Shown here: one piece after another, positions 1 to 5,253 of the stretch
How the letters are laid out: each line of letters opens with the position of its first letter
How positions within the stretch are numbered: the first letter of the stretch is position 1
Notes under the pieces: generated by a model
What the model was told of the DNA's origin: nothing
Databases searched by the model: none
What the model saw: the letters and a program-made list of their open reading frames with translations, nothing else
Origin: Scatosoma sp045645245
GTDB taxonomy: Bacteria > Bacillota > Clostridia > Christensenellales > Borkfalkiaceae
Assembly (NCBI GenBank): GCA_045645245.1
Contig: JAZRIK010000038.1
Coordinates: 1-6,054, forward strand
Reading direction: 5' to 3'
DNA: 6,054 bases
Program-made: the position numbers and the translations under genes

Positions 1-26
1 CGCGCTACCAGCTGCGCTACGCCTCG
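1..26 (-). pseudogene. tRNA-Pro 5' half, fourth copy, cut by the window edge
   Basis: Only tRNA positions 1-26 (acceptor 5' strand, D-arm and the following G) are inside the window. They are identical to the other copies. The anticodon and anything beyond lie to the left of base 1. This copy could in principle be the one complete tRNA-Pro gene of the series, but that cannot be seen. Confidence 0.65.
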
Positions 27-49
27 ATTTTTTAAGTTTTTATATTTTT

Positions 50-87
50 CGTAAGTGGTCAAACATGTGGTCAAACCGCTTATTTCG
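50..87. repeat. Conserved 38-nt block with GTGGTCAAAC direct repeat, copy 1
   Basis: The block contains GTGGTCAAAC twice at 12-nt spacing. It also contains nested inverted repeats: GTGGT-CAA-ACC(G)C inside an outer pair AAGTGG/CCGCTT, which is maintained through a G-U pair. The same block recurs at 244-281 and 427-464. On the minus strand the motif reads TTTGACCAC-ATG-TTTGACCAC. Confidence 0.75.
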
Positions 88-180
88 AACTTTTTTTATA
101 AAATGATACCGCCCGAATTGTTAGGTTTTTCAAGGGGTTCAGCGATTTTGAAAAATCACTGCTTTAAGACCGGTGGCGGT

Positions 181-219
181 GTCCCGAACGCGACGCGCTA
201 CCAGCTGCGCTACGCCTCG
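181..219 (-). pseudogene. tRNA-Pro(CGG) 5' half, third copy
   Basis: This 39-nt segment differs from the other two complete copies by one base (position 192). In tRNA terms the change alters the 5' anticodon stem from TTGCG to TCGCG. The acceptor 5' strand, D-arm and anticodon loop TTCGGGA are retained. The sequence after C39 (ACCGCCACCGG in minus-strand sense) cannot complete the anticodon stem. No 3' half is visible. Confidence 0.8.
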
Positions 220-243
220 ATTTTTCAGTTTTTTATCTGTTTT

Positions 244-281
244 CGTAAGTGGTCAAACATGTGGTCAAGCCACTTATTTCG
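244..281. repeat. Conserved 38-nt block with GTGGTCAAAC direct repeat, copy 2
   Basis: This is the same block as at 50-87 with a few substitutions. The outer inverted repeat AAGTGG/CCACTT is perfect here. The second GTGGTCAA is followed by GCC rather than ACC. Confidence 0.75.
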
Positions 282-374
282 AACGTTTTTTGAAAAAGTG
301 TACCGCCCGAATTGTCAGTGTTGTCAAGGGGTTCAGAGGTTCGAACAAATCTACCAAGAAAAGCCCTTGTGGGT

Positions 375-413
375 GTCCCGAACGCAACGCGCTACCAGCT
401 GCGCTACGCCTCG
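375..413 (-). pseudogene. tRNA-Pro(CGG) 5' half, second copy
   Basis: This is identical over all 39 nt to the copy at 559-597, from C1 (position 413) through the anticodon loop TTCGGGA to C39 (position 375). The following bases (ACCCACAAGG in minus-strand sense) do not pair with the 5' anticodon stem. The similarity to a tRNA therefore stops at the 3' side of the anticodon loop. There is no T-arm or acceptor 3' strand. No convincing -10 element lies immediately upstream, so it would depend on read-through from the promoter at 614-642. Confidence 0.8.
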
Positions 414-426
414 ATTTGGCTTTTTT

Positions 427-464
427 CGTAAGTGGTCAAACATGTAGTCAAACCACTCATTTCG
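427..464. repeat. Conserved 38-nt block with GTGGTCAAAC direct repeat, copy 3
   Basis: This copy is diverged from the other two. The second direct repeat reads GTAGTCAAAC, and the outer arm is CCACTC instead of CCACTT, so the outer stem loses its terminal pair. It lies just upstream, in minus-strand sense, of the tRNA half at 375-413. Confidence 0.7.
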
Positions 465-485
465 GGATTTTTTCATTAAGTTGTA

Positions 486-501
486 CTGACAAAATTGTCA
501 G
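486..501. repeat. Short palindrome CTGACAA-AA-TTGTCAG
   Basis: Seven-base arms at 486-492 and 495-501 are perfectly complementary around AA. The equivalent positions of the other two units read CCGCCCGAATTG and lack the left arm. This hairpin is therefore specific to the promoter-proximal unit. Confidence 0.5.
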
Positions 502-521
502 GTTTTTCAAGGCGTTCAGCG

Positions 522-540
522 ATTTGCAAAACTTGCAAAT
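522..540. repeat. Hairpin ATTTGCAA-AAC-TTGCAAAT after the first tRNA half
   Basis: Perfect 8-bp arms at 522-529 and 533-540 flank a 3-nt loop. The unit to the left has a different hairpin at the equivalent place (GATTTT-GA-AAAATC, around 144-157). A stem is thus present in both units with unrelated sequence, while the middle unit has no clear equivalent. This suggests, but does not prove, a conserved fold. Confidence 0.5.
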
Positions 541-558
541 TTCTATTCGGTGGTTCGC

Positions 559-597
559 GTCCCGAACGCAACGCGCTACCAGCTGCGCTACGCCTCG
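559..597 (-). pseudogene. tRNA-Pro(CGG) 5' half, promoter-proximal copy
   Basis: Read on the minus strand from 597 down to 559, this fits the first 39 positions of a bacterial tRNA-Pro. It has acceptor strand CGAGGCG, then TA, a D-arm with GCGC/GCGC closing a loop AGCTGGTA, one G, the 5' anticodon stem TTGCG, the loop TTCGGGA (anticodon CGG) and C39. The initial C1 is typical of tRNA-Pro. The next bases (GCGA) could complete the anticodon stem (TTGCG with CGCGA, one G-U pair), and this is the only copy where that works. No T-arm and no acceptor partner CGCCTCG follow. It lies about 10 nt downstream of the predicted start of a perfect promoter. It is called a tRNA fragment or pseudogene because a complete cloverleaf cannot be folded. 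Confidence 0.8.
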
Positions 598-613
598 AAT
601 AATTACAAACGAT

Positions 614-642
614 ATTATACCAAATGCAAACACGATTGTCAA
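614..642 (-). promoter_or_regulatory. Perfect consensus sigma-A promoter driving the tRNA-half array
   Basis: On the minus strand the -35 TTGACA (637-642) and the -10 TATAAT (614-619) match consensus at all twelve positions. They are 17 bp apart, with a TGG extended -10. Transcription should start near 607, about 10 nt before C1 of the first tRNA-Pro half. The strength and short leader are typical of stable-RNA promoters. This is the main reason to think the array descends from, or still is, an expressed tRNA locus. Confidence 0.85.
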
Positions 643-876
643 TTCTTTTTTAATAGCATTTTTACCTTTTTCAAAAAAATAGAAACACTTCAACTTTTTA
701 GGTGTTTTTCCATCTTATTCCGCTTATCATCGCGCAAAAACAGCCACAAATTCGCTCAATATCCATTCAAAAGGGTAGGCATATTTGCTGCTTTTGAGCT
801 TTCCGTATTTTTAAACCAAGAGAAAATATTTTTTAAAATAAAAATAGACAATTTTACAAAACCGCGAGTGGATAGC
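643..876. other. Non-coding stretch between two divergent promoters
   Basis: No credible gene is seen on either strand. Reading frames here are AT-rich and lack a ribosome binding site or a recognisable product. The one structure is an AT-rich hairpin (arms 681-690 and 700-709, 10 bp with two G-U pairs, loop 9 nt). It is flanked by a T-run on the plus side and, in minus-strand sense, followed by CTATTTTTTT. It could be a weak terminator but is not called as one. Confidence 0.5.
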
Positions 877-905
877 TTGACAAAGGCAACCGTTAATGAT
901 ATATT
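877..905 (+). promoter_or_regulatory. Promoter of the ArsB-like transporter gene
   Basis: The -35 TTGACA (877-882) is perfect. The -10 TATATT (900-905) matches five of six positions, 17 bp downstream, and TGA just before it forms an extended -10. Transcription should begin near 912, leaving a leader of about 60 nt before the ATG at 973. No riboswitch-like or operator-like structure is evident in that leader. Confidence 0.75.
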
Positions 906-972
906 TTCACATGCGGAGTAATATAGTCGGCGCATTACAGCCAAAATCAAACGATATTACGCAAAAAACGGT

Positions 973-2262
973 ATGATTTTATCCATTGTTATCAGCGTTA
1001 TAACTTGCTTGGGAATGATCTTCGCGGTCTTATTCGTTCCAAAAATCAAATGCGGTCGTATATCGTTGGGCACGTACTGGGTGGTGACGGTAATCGGCGC
1101 GGTTTTCCTGCTGATTTTCGGTTTAGTTGACCCCGTTGACGTAGGTAAAGCATTGTTTGCGGACACGGCAATCAATCCGTTGAAAATTCTCGTACTGTTC
1201 ATTTCCATGACTTTACTCTCCATCTTTTTAGACGAGTTGGGGTTCTTTCGGTATTTGGCAAGTGCGACCCTTCGCAAAGCGGGAACCAGTCAAAGACGAT
1301 TATTTTTCATTCTCTATATCATCGTTTCCGTCTTAACCGTATTCACTTCCAACGACGTTATTATTTTGTCGTTTACGCCGTTTATTTGCTACTTTGCAAA
1401 AAATGCGCGGATCAGCCCGTTGCCGTACCTTGCAGCAGAATTTGTGGCGGCAAACACGTGGAGTATGGCACTTATCATCGGCAACCCGACGAATATTTAT
1501 TTGGTGACGGCGGCGGGGGGCGATTTTGTATCGTATCTTACCACGATGATATTGCCAACGCTTATCTCGGGCACAGTTGCGCTTTTATGCTTGTATCTTA
1601 CGTTTCGCAAAAAATTATCACAGCCGATTCAAGCAACGCCTGAAACCGTTCATATCGAGGATCGGTTGTCGCTGATTGTGGGGATTGCTCACTTGTCGGT
1701 GTGCACGCTGCTTTTGGCGATTGGTTCTTATATCGGGCTGGAAATGTGGCTGGTGTCCTTTGCAGCGGCGATAAGCTTGTTATGTTTTACGCTGATTACG
1801 GCACTCGTCCGCAAAAGCAAGCCCACGCAAATGTTCACGTGTCTAAAACGCGCGCCTTGGGAATTGATACCGTTTATTTTGTCTATGTTCGTGATGGTCG
1901 AAGCTTTACATACCAACGGCGTGACGGAATACATTTTCCATTTATTGAATACTTCCGCGCCCGTATGGAGCTATGGTATTACTTCCTTTTTGACGGCAAA
2001 TTTAATCAACAATATTCCTATGAGCGTGTTGTACTCGGCGATTCTTTCAGGCGGAGTAAGTCAAGTGGCGGTATATGCTACGGTAGTGGGCTCTAACCTT
2101 GGCGCTTGTCTAACGCCGATCGGCGCGCTTGCAGGGATTATGTGGAGTTCCATTTTAAAAGAACACGGATTAAAGTTTGGGTACGCCGATTTTTTGAAAA
2201 TCGGCATTATGGTTGCCATTCCCAGCTTAATTGCCGCGCTGGGCGTGTTGGCGGTTGTGTAA
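973..2262 (+). CDS. ArsB/NhaD/CitM-type ion transporter, 429 residues
   Basis: This is an integral membrane protein of the ion-transporter superfamily (ArsB arsenite pumps, NhaD antiporters, CitM-type carriers). Hydrophobic segments run through nearly the whole chain: roughly 3-23, 35-52, 70-88, 110-140, 152-180, 187-211, 232-252, 257-279, 297-312, 331-358, 365-393 and 406-428. Two loop motifs of the family's internal repeat are visible: TSNDVIILSFTPFI (125-138) followed by GNPTNI (170-175), and NLINNIPMSVL (343-353) followed by SNLGACLTPIGALAGIMW (374-391). Length matches ArsB-like proteins (about 430). The substrate cannot be deduced. No arsR, arsC or arsA neighbour is present, so arsenite export is only one option. 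The ATG at 973 has no good ribosome binding site, but it starts directly at the first membrane segment and a stop lies in frame at 919-921. The gene is probably transcribed alone from 877-905. Confidence 0.85.
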   Translation: MILSIVISVITCLGMIFAVLFVPKIKCGRISLGTYWVVTVIGAVFLLIFGLVDPVDVGKALFADTAINPLKILVLFISMTLLSIFLDELGFFRYLASATLRKAGTSQRRLFFILYIIVSVLTVFTSNDVIILSFTPFICYFAKNARISPLPYLAAEFVAANTWSMALIIGNPTNIYLVTAAGGDFVSYLTTMILPTLISGTVALLCLYLTFRKKLSQPIQATPETVHIEDRLSLIVGIAHLSVCTLLLAIGSYIGLEMWLVSFAAAISLLCFTLITALVRKSKPTQMFTCLKRAPWELIPFILSMFVMVEALHTNGVTEYIFHLLNTSAPVWSYGITSFLTANLINNIPMSVLYSAILSGGVSQVAVYATVVGSNLGACLTPIGALAGIMWSSILKEHGLKFGYADFLKIGIMVAIPSLIAALGVLAVV

Positions 2263-2312
2263 ACGGTAAAATCTATCAAATTTATATATTACGCCTATTT
2301 TCTGCCGTTTTT
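2261..2312 (+). terminator. Possible weak terminator after the transporter gene
   Basis: AAACGG (2261-2266) with AAAAT pairs with ATTTT and CCGTTT (2305-2310), followed by a short T-run. The loop is large (about 24 nt) and the stem carries an asymmetric internal loop. It is much weaker than the terminator at 4318-4353. Read-through into the next gene is possible. Confidence 0.25.
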
Positions 2313-2315
2313 ATA

Positions 2316-2344
2316 TTGTGTTTTTGATAATTGTGTGGTATAAT
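2316..2344 (+). promoter_or_regulatory. Extended -10 promoter of the M13 peptidase gene
   Basis: A perfect TATAAT (2339-2344) is preceded by TGG, giving an extended -10. A poor -35 (TTGTGT, 2316-2321) lies 17 bp upstream. The predicted start is near 2351, leaving a leader of about 50 nt. The extended -10 probably compensates for the weak -35. Confidence 0.7.
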
Positions 2345-2388
2345 AAACGCAAGCAAAGTAAAAATTGCGCAAACTGAATACAATCAAT

Positions 2389-2393
2389 AGGAG
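2389..2393 (+). promoter_or_regulatory. Ribosome binding site AGGAG fixing the peptidase start
   Basis: AGGAG lies 7 nt before the ATG at 2401. An alternative in-frame TTG at 2365 lies upstream of this site. It would add 12 residues (RKLNTINRRYV and so on) unlike the family N-terminus. The ATG at 2401 is therefore preferred. Confidence 0.85.
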
Positions 2394-2400
2394 ATATGTT

Positions 2401-4299
2401 ATGGAAAATATTAGAGTGCAAGACGACCTTTATATGTACGTCAACCAAAAAACGCTCGACGAGTTAGTCATTCCCGACGACAAACCGTCCGCCGGCGGTT
2501 TTAATCAGCTTGCCGAAGGCGTTGAAAAAATTATGATGAACGAATTTGAAACGCTTTCGCAAAGCAAGGCATACCCCAACGAATATCTCAAACGCGCGTG
2601 CGAGCTGTACGCGATTGCAAAAGACGCGGACAGAAAAGCAAAACACGGCATTACGCCCGCGCTCAAAAATCTTGCAATTCTCGACGAAGTAAAGACTTTG
2701 GACGATTTCAGCCGTTTGTATAAAACGCTGTCGTTGAAAGGAATTCCCACCCCCATTAACGTTGGTGCGGATACGGATATGAAAAACACCAAACGCCGCC
2801 TTGTGTATATCCAAGGCGCAAGCGTAATTTTGCCCGACGCATCCTACTATAAACCGCAAATGTCGGCGCAAAAAACCCAGCTTTTGGGCATTTGGGCGAA
2901 CGTTGCCAAGACGGTAATGGCAAAAACCGACCTTGCGCCCGAAGCACAAGAACAGTACGTAAACGACGCGCTTGCGTTCGACGAAATTCTTGGCGGACTG
3001 GTAAAAACGCGTGAAGAATGGTCGAAATACGTGGAAATGTACAACCCGATGGACACGAGTGCGGTAGCGCAAATGCTCTCCACGCTCGATTTTGACGGCA
3101 TTTTGAACAGCTTATTCGGCCACGTTCCCGCAACCGTAGTAGTGACCGAGCCTAGATATTTTGGCGAATTTGCCAAGGTGCTCAACGCGGACAATTTAGA
3201 GCTCTACAAGCACTGGGCATACGTGACGGGGCTTTTGAAGTCGTGCTCGCTGTTGTCCGAAGAGCTCCGCGATATGGGCGGAATGTTCACCCGCGCGCTC
3301 ACGGGCGTTGCGAAAATGCAAGCGATTGATAAGTTTGCCTACAACCTTGCGTCGGGTATGTATTCCGAGCCAGTCGGTATCTATTACGGCGAAAAATACT
3401 TTGGCGAAGAAGCAAAAAAGGATATTACGGAAATCGTATATCAAATTATTGATACGTATAGAGAAAGAATCAAAACCAACGAAATTTTAGGCGAAGAAAC
3501 CAAGCAAAAAGCCATTTTGAAGTTATCGAAAATGGGCGTGAAGATGGGTTATCCCGACAAAGTGCGCGCTATCTACGAAAAGCTTACCTTCAACGCAGAC
3601 GATTCGCTGTTCGATATCGTGCTCGCCTTGAAAGCGATTAGAGAAGAAGACGCATTGAGTAAGCTCGACAAGCCCACCGAGCCCGAAAACTGGGCAATGC
3701 CCGGCCATATGGTCAACGCCTGCTACGACCCGTTCGTGAACGATATCACCTTCCCTGCGGCAATTTTGCAAGCACCGTTCTACTCGTTAAAGCAAACGAG
3801 AAGCGAAAACCTTGGCGGTATCGGCGCGGTTATCGGCCACGAAATCTCCCACGCGTTCGACAGCAACGGCGCAAAATGCGACGAAAACGGCAACATTAAC
3901 GACTGGTGGACTGCGGAAGACTTCCAAAGATTTGAAACGAAAGTGCAGCAAATGATTGAGCAATTTGACGGAATCGAGCTGCCTTGGGGCAAAGTAAACG
4001 GCGCGTTCATCGTCAGCGAAAATATGGCGGACAACGGCGGTATGTCGGTCACGCTCGACATTATGTCCAAAACAAACGGCGTTTCGTATGAAGAGTATTT
4101 TAGCAACTGGGCAAGAGTATGGTGCCAAAAAGCGCGCCCCGAATACTCGAAAATGCTTTTGGCGGTGGACGTACACGGCCCCGCGATCTTGCGTGCAAAT
4201 ATGACTCCGAGAAACTTTAACGAGTGGTACGCAGCATTCGACGTAAAAGAAACGGACAAAATGTATATTGCACCCGAAAAACGCATCATTATTTGGTAA
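2401..4299 (+). CDS. pepO: M13-family zinc metallopeptidase (PepO/neprilysin-like)
   Basis: This 632-residue protein is an endopeptidase of the neprilysin family, which cleaves oligopeptides. The N-terminus (QDDLYMYVNQKTL, residues 7-19) is the family's usual opening. There is no signal peptide or membrane anchor, so it should be cytoplasmic like lactococcal PepO. The catalytic part is complete: substrate-binding NACY (439-442; usual form NAxY), FPAAILQAPF, zinc motif HEISH (480-484), third zinc ligand and its partner in ENMAD (540-544), and DVHGPAILRAN (590-600) carrying the histidine and arginine expected near the active site. It ends in IIIW, as the family often ends in a tryptophan after a basic residue. 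The 41-residue gap from NACY to the zinc motif and the 60-residue gap to the third ligand fit the family. It forms a single-gene unit with its own promoter and a strong terminator. A role in using peptides as nutrients is inference. Confidence 0.95.
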   Translation: MENIRVQDDLYMYVNQKTLDELVIPDDKPSAGGFNQLAEGVEKIMMNEFETLSQSKAYPNEYLKRACELYAIAKDADRKAKHGITPALKNLAILDEVKTLDDFSRLYKTLSLKGIPTPINVGADTDMKNTKRRLVYIQGASVILPDASYYKPQMSAQKTQLLGIWANVAKTVMAKTDLAPEAQEQYVNDALAFDEILGGLVKTREEWSKYVEMYNPMDTSAVAQMLSTLDFDGILNSLFGHVPATVVVTEPRYFGEFAKVLNADNLELYKHWAYVTGLLKSCSLLSEELRDMGGMFTRALTGVAKMQAIDKFAYNLASGMYSEPVGIYYGEKYFGEEAKKDITEIVYQIIDTYRERIKTNEILGEETKQKAILKLSKMGVKMGYPDKVRAIYEKLTFNADDSLFDIVLALKAIREEDALSKLDKPTEPENWAMPGHMVNACYDPFVNDITFPAAILQAPFYSLKQTRSENLGGIGAVIGHEISHAFDSNGAKCDENGNINDWWTAEDFQRFETKVQQMIEQFDGIELPWGKVNGAFIVSENMADNGGMSVTLDIMSKTNGVSYEEYFSNWARVWCQKARPEYSKMLLAVDVHGPAILRANMTPRNFNEWYAAFDVKETDKMYIAPEKRIIIW

Positions 4300-4317
4300 G
4301 AATAATTTATAATGCAA

Positions 4318-4353
4318 GCAGGGCTGACCATAGCGGTCAGCCCTGCGTTTTTT
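4318..4353 (+). terminator. Strong intrinsic terminator of the peptidase gene
   Basis: A perfect 12-bp GC-rich stem (GCAGGGCTGACC at 4318-4329 with GGTCAGCCCTGC at 4335-4346) has a 5-nt loop ATAGC. It is followed by G and six T residues (4348-4353). It starts 19 nt after the stop codon. On the opposite strand the stem is not followed by a T-run, so it works in the plus direction only. Confidence 0.95.
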
Positions 4354-4379
4354 ACAGACTATTTTTTTGCGCAATACAC

Positions 4380-4408
4380 TTGCATTTTTTATTTAGTAGT
4401 GGTATAAT
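4380..4408 (+). promoter_or_regulatory. Orphan extended -10 promoter facing the nadE 3' end
   Basis: TTGCAT (4380-4385), a 17-bp spacer and a perfect TATAAT (4403-4408) preceded by TGG make a good sigma-A promoter. Its core GTGGTATAATAAA is identical to that of the peptidase promoter. Predicted transcription from about 4415 would run through the inverted repeat at 4443-4481 and then antisense into the end of nadE. No convincing gene lies downstream. A 37-codon frame from the ATG at 4439 runs through the inverted repeat into the nadE antisense strand, lacks a ribosome binding site and is not called. Confidence 0.6.
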
Positions 4409-4442
4409 AAAATTGCCAAACAAACTAAATATACAATCATGC

Positions 4443-4481
4443 TATGCACCCCAAAAGTTAGACAAACTTTTGGGGTGCATA
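4443..4481. repeat. Near-perfect 17-bp inverted repeat resembling IS3-family ends
   Basis: The arms at 4443-4459 and 4465-4481 are perfectly complementary around the 5-nt loop AGACA. The outer sequence, TGCACCCCAAAAGTT read inward from either side, begins with TG and resembles terminal inverted repeats of IS3-family (IS150-group) elements as I recall them. If so, this is a minimal pair of outward-facing ends with nothing between them, such as a relic or miniature element. No matching target duplication is obvious. Neither strand has a T-run after the stem, so it is not a canonical terminator. It might still stabilise the 3' end of the nadE message. Confidence 0.6.
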
Positions 4482-4511
4482 TCACTTTCGTAAGACAGGT
4501 GGGGGCATCTT

Positions 4512-5249
4512 TCATTCTTCATATTCAAAGCAAGGGATCGGCTTTAACTTAAACTCGTTCAAAACGTGCAAGCGATCGATTTTCGCTTTCGTTTGTTCGT
4601 CATCGCACACGCCGTCGCGGATATATCTATCCAGCACCGCGTACGTAAAGCCCAAATTATCTTCGTCCGTTTTTCCCGATAAGCCGTCCGACGGCACTTT
4701 TTCCACCAAGTTTTCAGGCAAGCCCAAATGCTTTCCGATGGCTTTCACTTCTTGCACGGTCAGCTTTCCAAGCGGCGAAAAATCGCCTGCCGCGTCGCCG
4801 TAGCGGGTAGAATATCCCACCCAGTCTTCGGATAAGTTGCAGGTATTTGCCACTCTACCGTTTAACGATTGCGAAAGGGCGTACAAGGTCGCCATTCGCA
4901 CGCGCGGGGGCAGGTTTACTTGCGCTTGGCGGGTGGTTTCCACGCCCGCGTCTTTAAGCGATTTTTTAACGCCATCTACCGCGTCTTTTACATTGCAAAC
5001 GTAAAAGGGGATACCCAGGTATGCGACGAGTTGTTTCGAGCAATCGATATCCGCCTGCTCGCCGTTGGGCATCAACACGCCGATAACGCGGTCTTTTCCA
5101 AGCGCTTTTACGCACAAGGCAGCGACCACGCTCGAATCCTTTCCGCCCGAAATCCCGATGACGGCGTTGCAATTTTTTCCGTTTTGTTCAAACCAACTTG
5201 CGATCCACTCAATCGCGCCCTGCGTTGCTTTTTCTACGTTAAAAGCCAT
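4512..5249 (-). CDS. nadE: NH3-dependent NAD+ synthetase
   Basis: This 245-residue protein catalyses the last step of NAD biosynthesis, amidating nicotinic acid adenine dinucleotide with ATP and free ammonia. The PP-loop SGGKDSS (residues 34-40) of the N-type ATP pyrophosphatase fold is intact. NLPPRVRM (112-119), NLSEDWVGYSTRYGD (138-152) and the substrate-covering loop PSDGLSGKTDEDNLGFTY (186-203) are all characteristic. There is no glutaminase (nitrilase-like) domain, and the length fits the ammonia-dependent class. The ATG at 5249 is chosen over an in-frame TTG at 5264 because that TTG overlaps the GGAG ribosome binding site. It is the second gene of an operon with glutamine synthetase, starting 4 nt after that gene's stop. 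Its 3' end faces the peptidase gene, and no clear intrinsic terminator follows. Confidence 0.95.
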   Translation of the reverse strand: MAFNVEKATQGAIEWIASWFEQNGKNCNAVIGISGGKDSSVVAALCVKALGKDRVIGVLMPNGEQADIDCSKQLVAYLGIPFYVCNVKDAVDGVKKSLKDAGVETTRQAQVNLPPRVRMATLYALSQSLNGRVANTCNLSEDWVGYSTRYGDAAGDFSPLGKLTVQEVKAIGKHLGLPENLVEKVPSDGLSGKTDEDNLGFTYAVLDRYIRDGVCDDEQTKAKIDRLHVLNEFKLKPIPCFEYEE

Positions 5250-5253
5250 TTTT

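Larger units (their letters stand above)
1..598 (-). repeat. Tandem array of ~190-bp units, each headed by a tRNA-Pro 5' half
   Basis: Four copies of a 39-nt tRNA-like segment begin 193, 194 and 184 bp apart, giving three complete units and a fourth cut by the left edge. Besides the tRNA half, the units share a 38-nt block (50-87, 244-281, 427-464) and a second block around 107-149, 301-336 and 483-525 containing CAAGG-GTTCAG. AT-rich and unit-specific stretches lie between these blocks. The tRNA half is almost invariant (one substitution among the three complete copies), while the rest of the unit has drifted with many substitutions and small indels. Read on the minus strand, the order is tRNA half, variable hairpin region, CTGAACCCCTTG block, TTTGACCAC block, AT-rich tail, next tRNA half. 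No open reading frame here looks genuine. The array continues beyond base 1, so the total copy number is unknown. Confidence 0.9.

Noticed and set aside
50..90. A possible tRNA 3' half in each unit: minus-strand GTTCGAAATAAG followed by TTTGACCA looks like a T-loop plus a CCA end
   Set aside because: The spacing is one nucleotide short, the T-stem arms do not pair, and the would-be acceptor strand does not complement CGAGGCG. The third unit also lacks the T-loop sequence.
1..598. CRISPR or integron cassette array
   Set aside because: The period is too long for CRISPR, and the repeat is a tRNA half with further conserved blocks in the spacers. There are no cas genes, no integrase and no attC-type folded sites.
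55..693. Overlapping reading frames of 78-169 codons on both strands across the repeat array, one containing SRTQRATSCATPR and another RGVAQLVARCVRDA
   Set aside because: Those peptide strings are translations of the tRNA halves. The frames have no ribosome binding site, and they follow the 190-bp repeat rather than a protein family.
756..950. 64-codon minus-strand frame and 123-codon plus-strand frame (550-921) upstream of the transporter gene
   Set aside because: There is no ribosome binding site and no recognisable product. Composition is AT-rich and non-coding, and a clear plus-strand promoter lies inside both.
2464..4374. Several long minus-strand frames opposite the peptidase gene (up to 202 codons)
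   Set aside because: The plus-strand frame is a complete, motif-confirmed M13 peptidase. The opposite frames are shadows caused by its codon bias.
4443..4481. Intrinsic terminator of the glnN-nadE operon
   Set aside because: The stem is very stable, but no T-run follows it on either strand. Its arms also look more like insertion-sequence ends.
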